This document shows, in pieces, positions 5,137 to 5,230 of a stretch of 5,230 bases of DNA (the first letter of the stretch is position 1; each line of letters begins with the position of its first letter). The stretch is from Nitrospinae bacterium CG22_combo_CG10-13_8_21_14_all_47_10 (GTDB taxonomy: Bacteria > Nitrospinota > Nitrospinia > Nitrospinales > VA-1): positions 1 to 5,230 of the forward strand of contig PCTK01000001.1 of NCBI GenBank assembly GCA_002786505.1. Reading direction: 5' to 3'. Made by a program: the position numbers and the translations under genes. The notes under the pieces are model-generated. The model ran no database searches, had not been told where the DNA came from, and saw only the letters and a list, made by a program, of their open reading frames with translations.

Positions 5137-5230
5137 TCAATGTAGGTAGGGGTCTTGAATTAGCAACAGAGTCCCAATTTTATAACGGTACGGCTTAATT
5201 TTTACGTGCAAGCCCTCGAAGAGAGCCTTC
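5137..5230 (-). CDS. Possible C-terminal end of an unidentified minus-strand protein (partial)
   Basis: A minus-strand frame is open from the window edge to a TGA at 5139-5137, giving 30 residues that include LFEGLHVKIKPYRYKIGT and end in LLLIQDPYLH. The composition looks protein-like, but the stretch is too short to assign a family and may be chance. Its stop lies a few bases before the AGGAG and ATG described at 5122, an operon-like arrangement on the minus strand. If real, the gene converges on scpA and lies where scpB would be expected. Function unknown. Confidence 0.25.
   Translation of the reverse strand, partial: KALFEGLHVKIKPYRYKIGTLLLIQDPYLH

Noticed and set aside
5206..5230. GTG start encoding VQALEESL, somewhat like an ScpB N terminus
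   Set aside because: Eight codons, no ribosome binding site, and a minus-strand frame covers the same bases; too little to call.

Overview
The window carries six recognisable protein genes plus a decayed, repeat-bounded element near the right edge. The housekeeping content is bacterial: SerB with two ACT domains, RsmE and the condensin subunit ScpA. Codon use and moderate GC in the genes, an ACT-ACT-HAD SerB, a DUF2284 cysteine protein and a GxxExxY-type remnant suggest a Gram-negative environmental lineage such as Nitrospinota, Nitrospirota or a deltaproteobacterial group. That placement is a guess from gene content, not a demonstrated identity.

Layout. (1) 79-1776, plus strand: a small leucine-rich-repeat protein followed in the same reading frame by serB, with only the stop TGA and one CTC codon between them. 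(2) 1829-2368, minus strand: a DUF2284 metal-binding-type protein, convergent with serB, with a good sigma70-like promoter at 2413-2441. (3) 2369-2604: a divergent intergenic region with small palindromes. (4) 2605-4908, plus strand: a HAD-family protein that overlaps rsmE by 4 bp (ATGA), then scpA after a 64-bp gap. (5) 4909-5230: no intact gene and no scpB, although scpB is the usual partner downstream of scpA. This stretch holds a GC-rich island of about 154 bp bounded by perfect 17-bp inverted repeats.

The island, read on the minus strand, keeps the DGQLIVELKS strand and the KDGLQQVVN C-terminal motif expected of GxxExxY (PD-(D/E)XK-like) proteins, in different frames and with the rest missing. 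I read it as an internally deleted, MITE-like copy of a GxxExxY cassette. To its right, a minus-strand open frame runs off the window end.

Functionally the intact genes do separate core jobs: serine biosynthesis (SerB), 16S rRNA methylation (RsmE), and chromosome segregation (ScpA with SMC and ScpB). The LRR, DUF2284 and HAD proteins have no assigned role. The points most worth a second look are the terminal-repeat-bounded GxxExxY relic, the missing scpB, a HAD protein whose motif I has Ala in place of the second Asp, and the in-frame LRR/serB junction.
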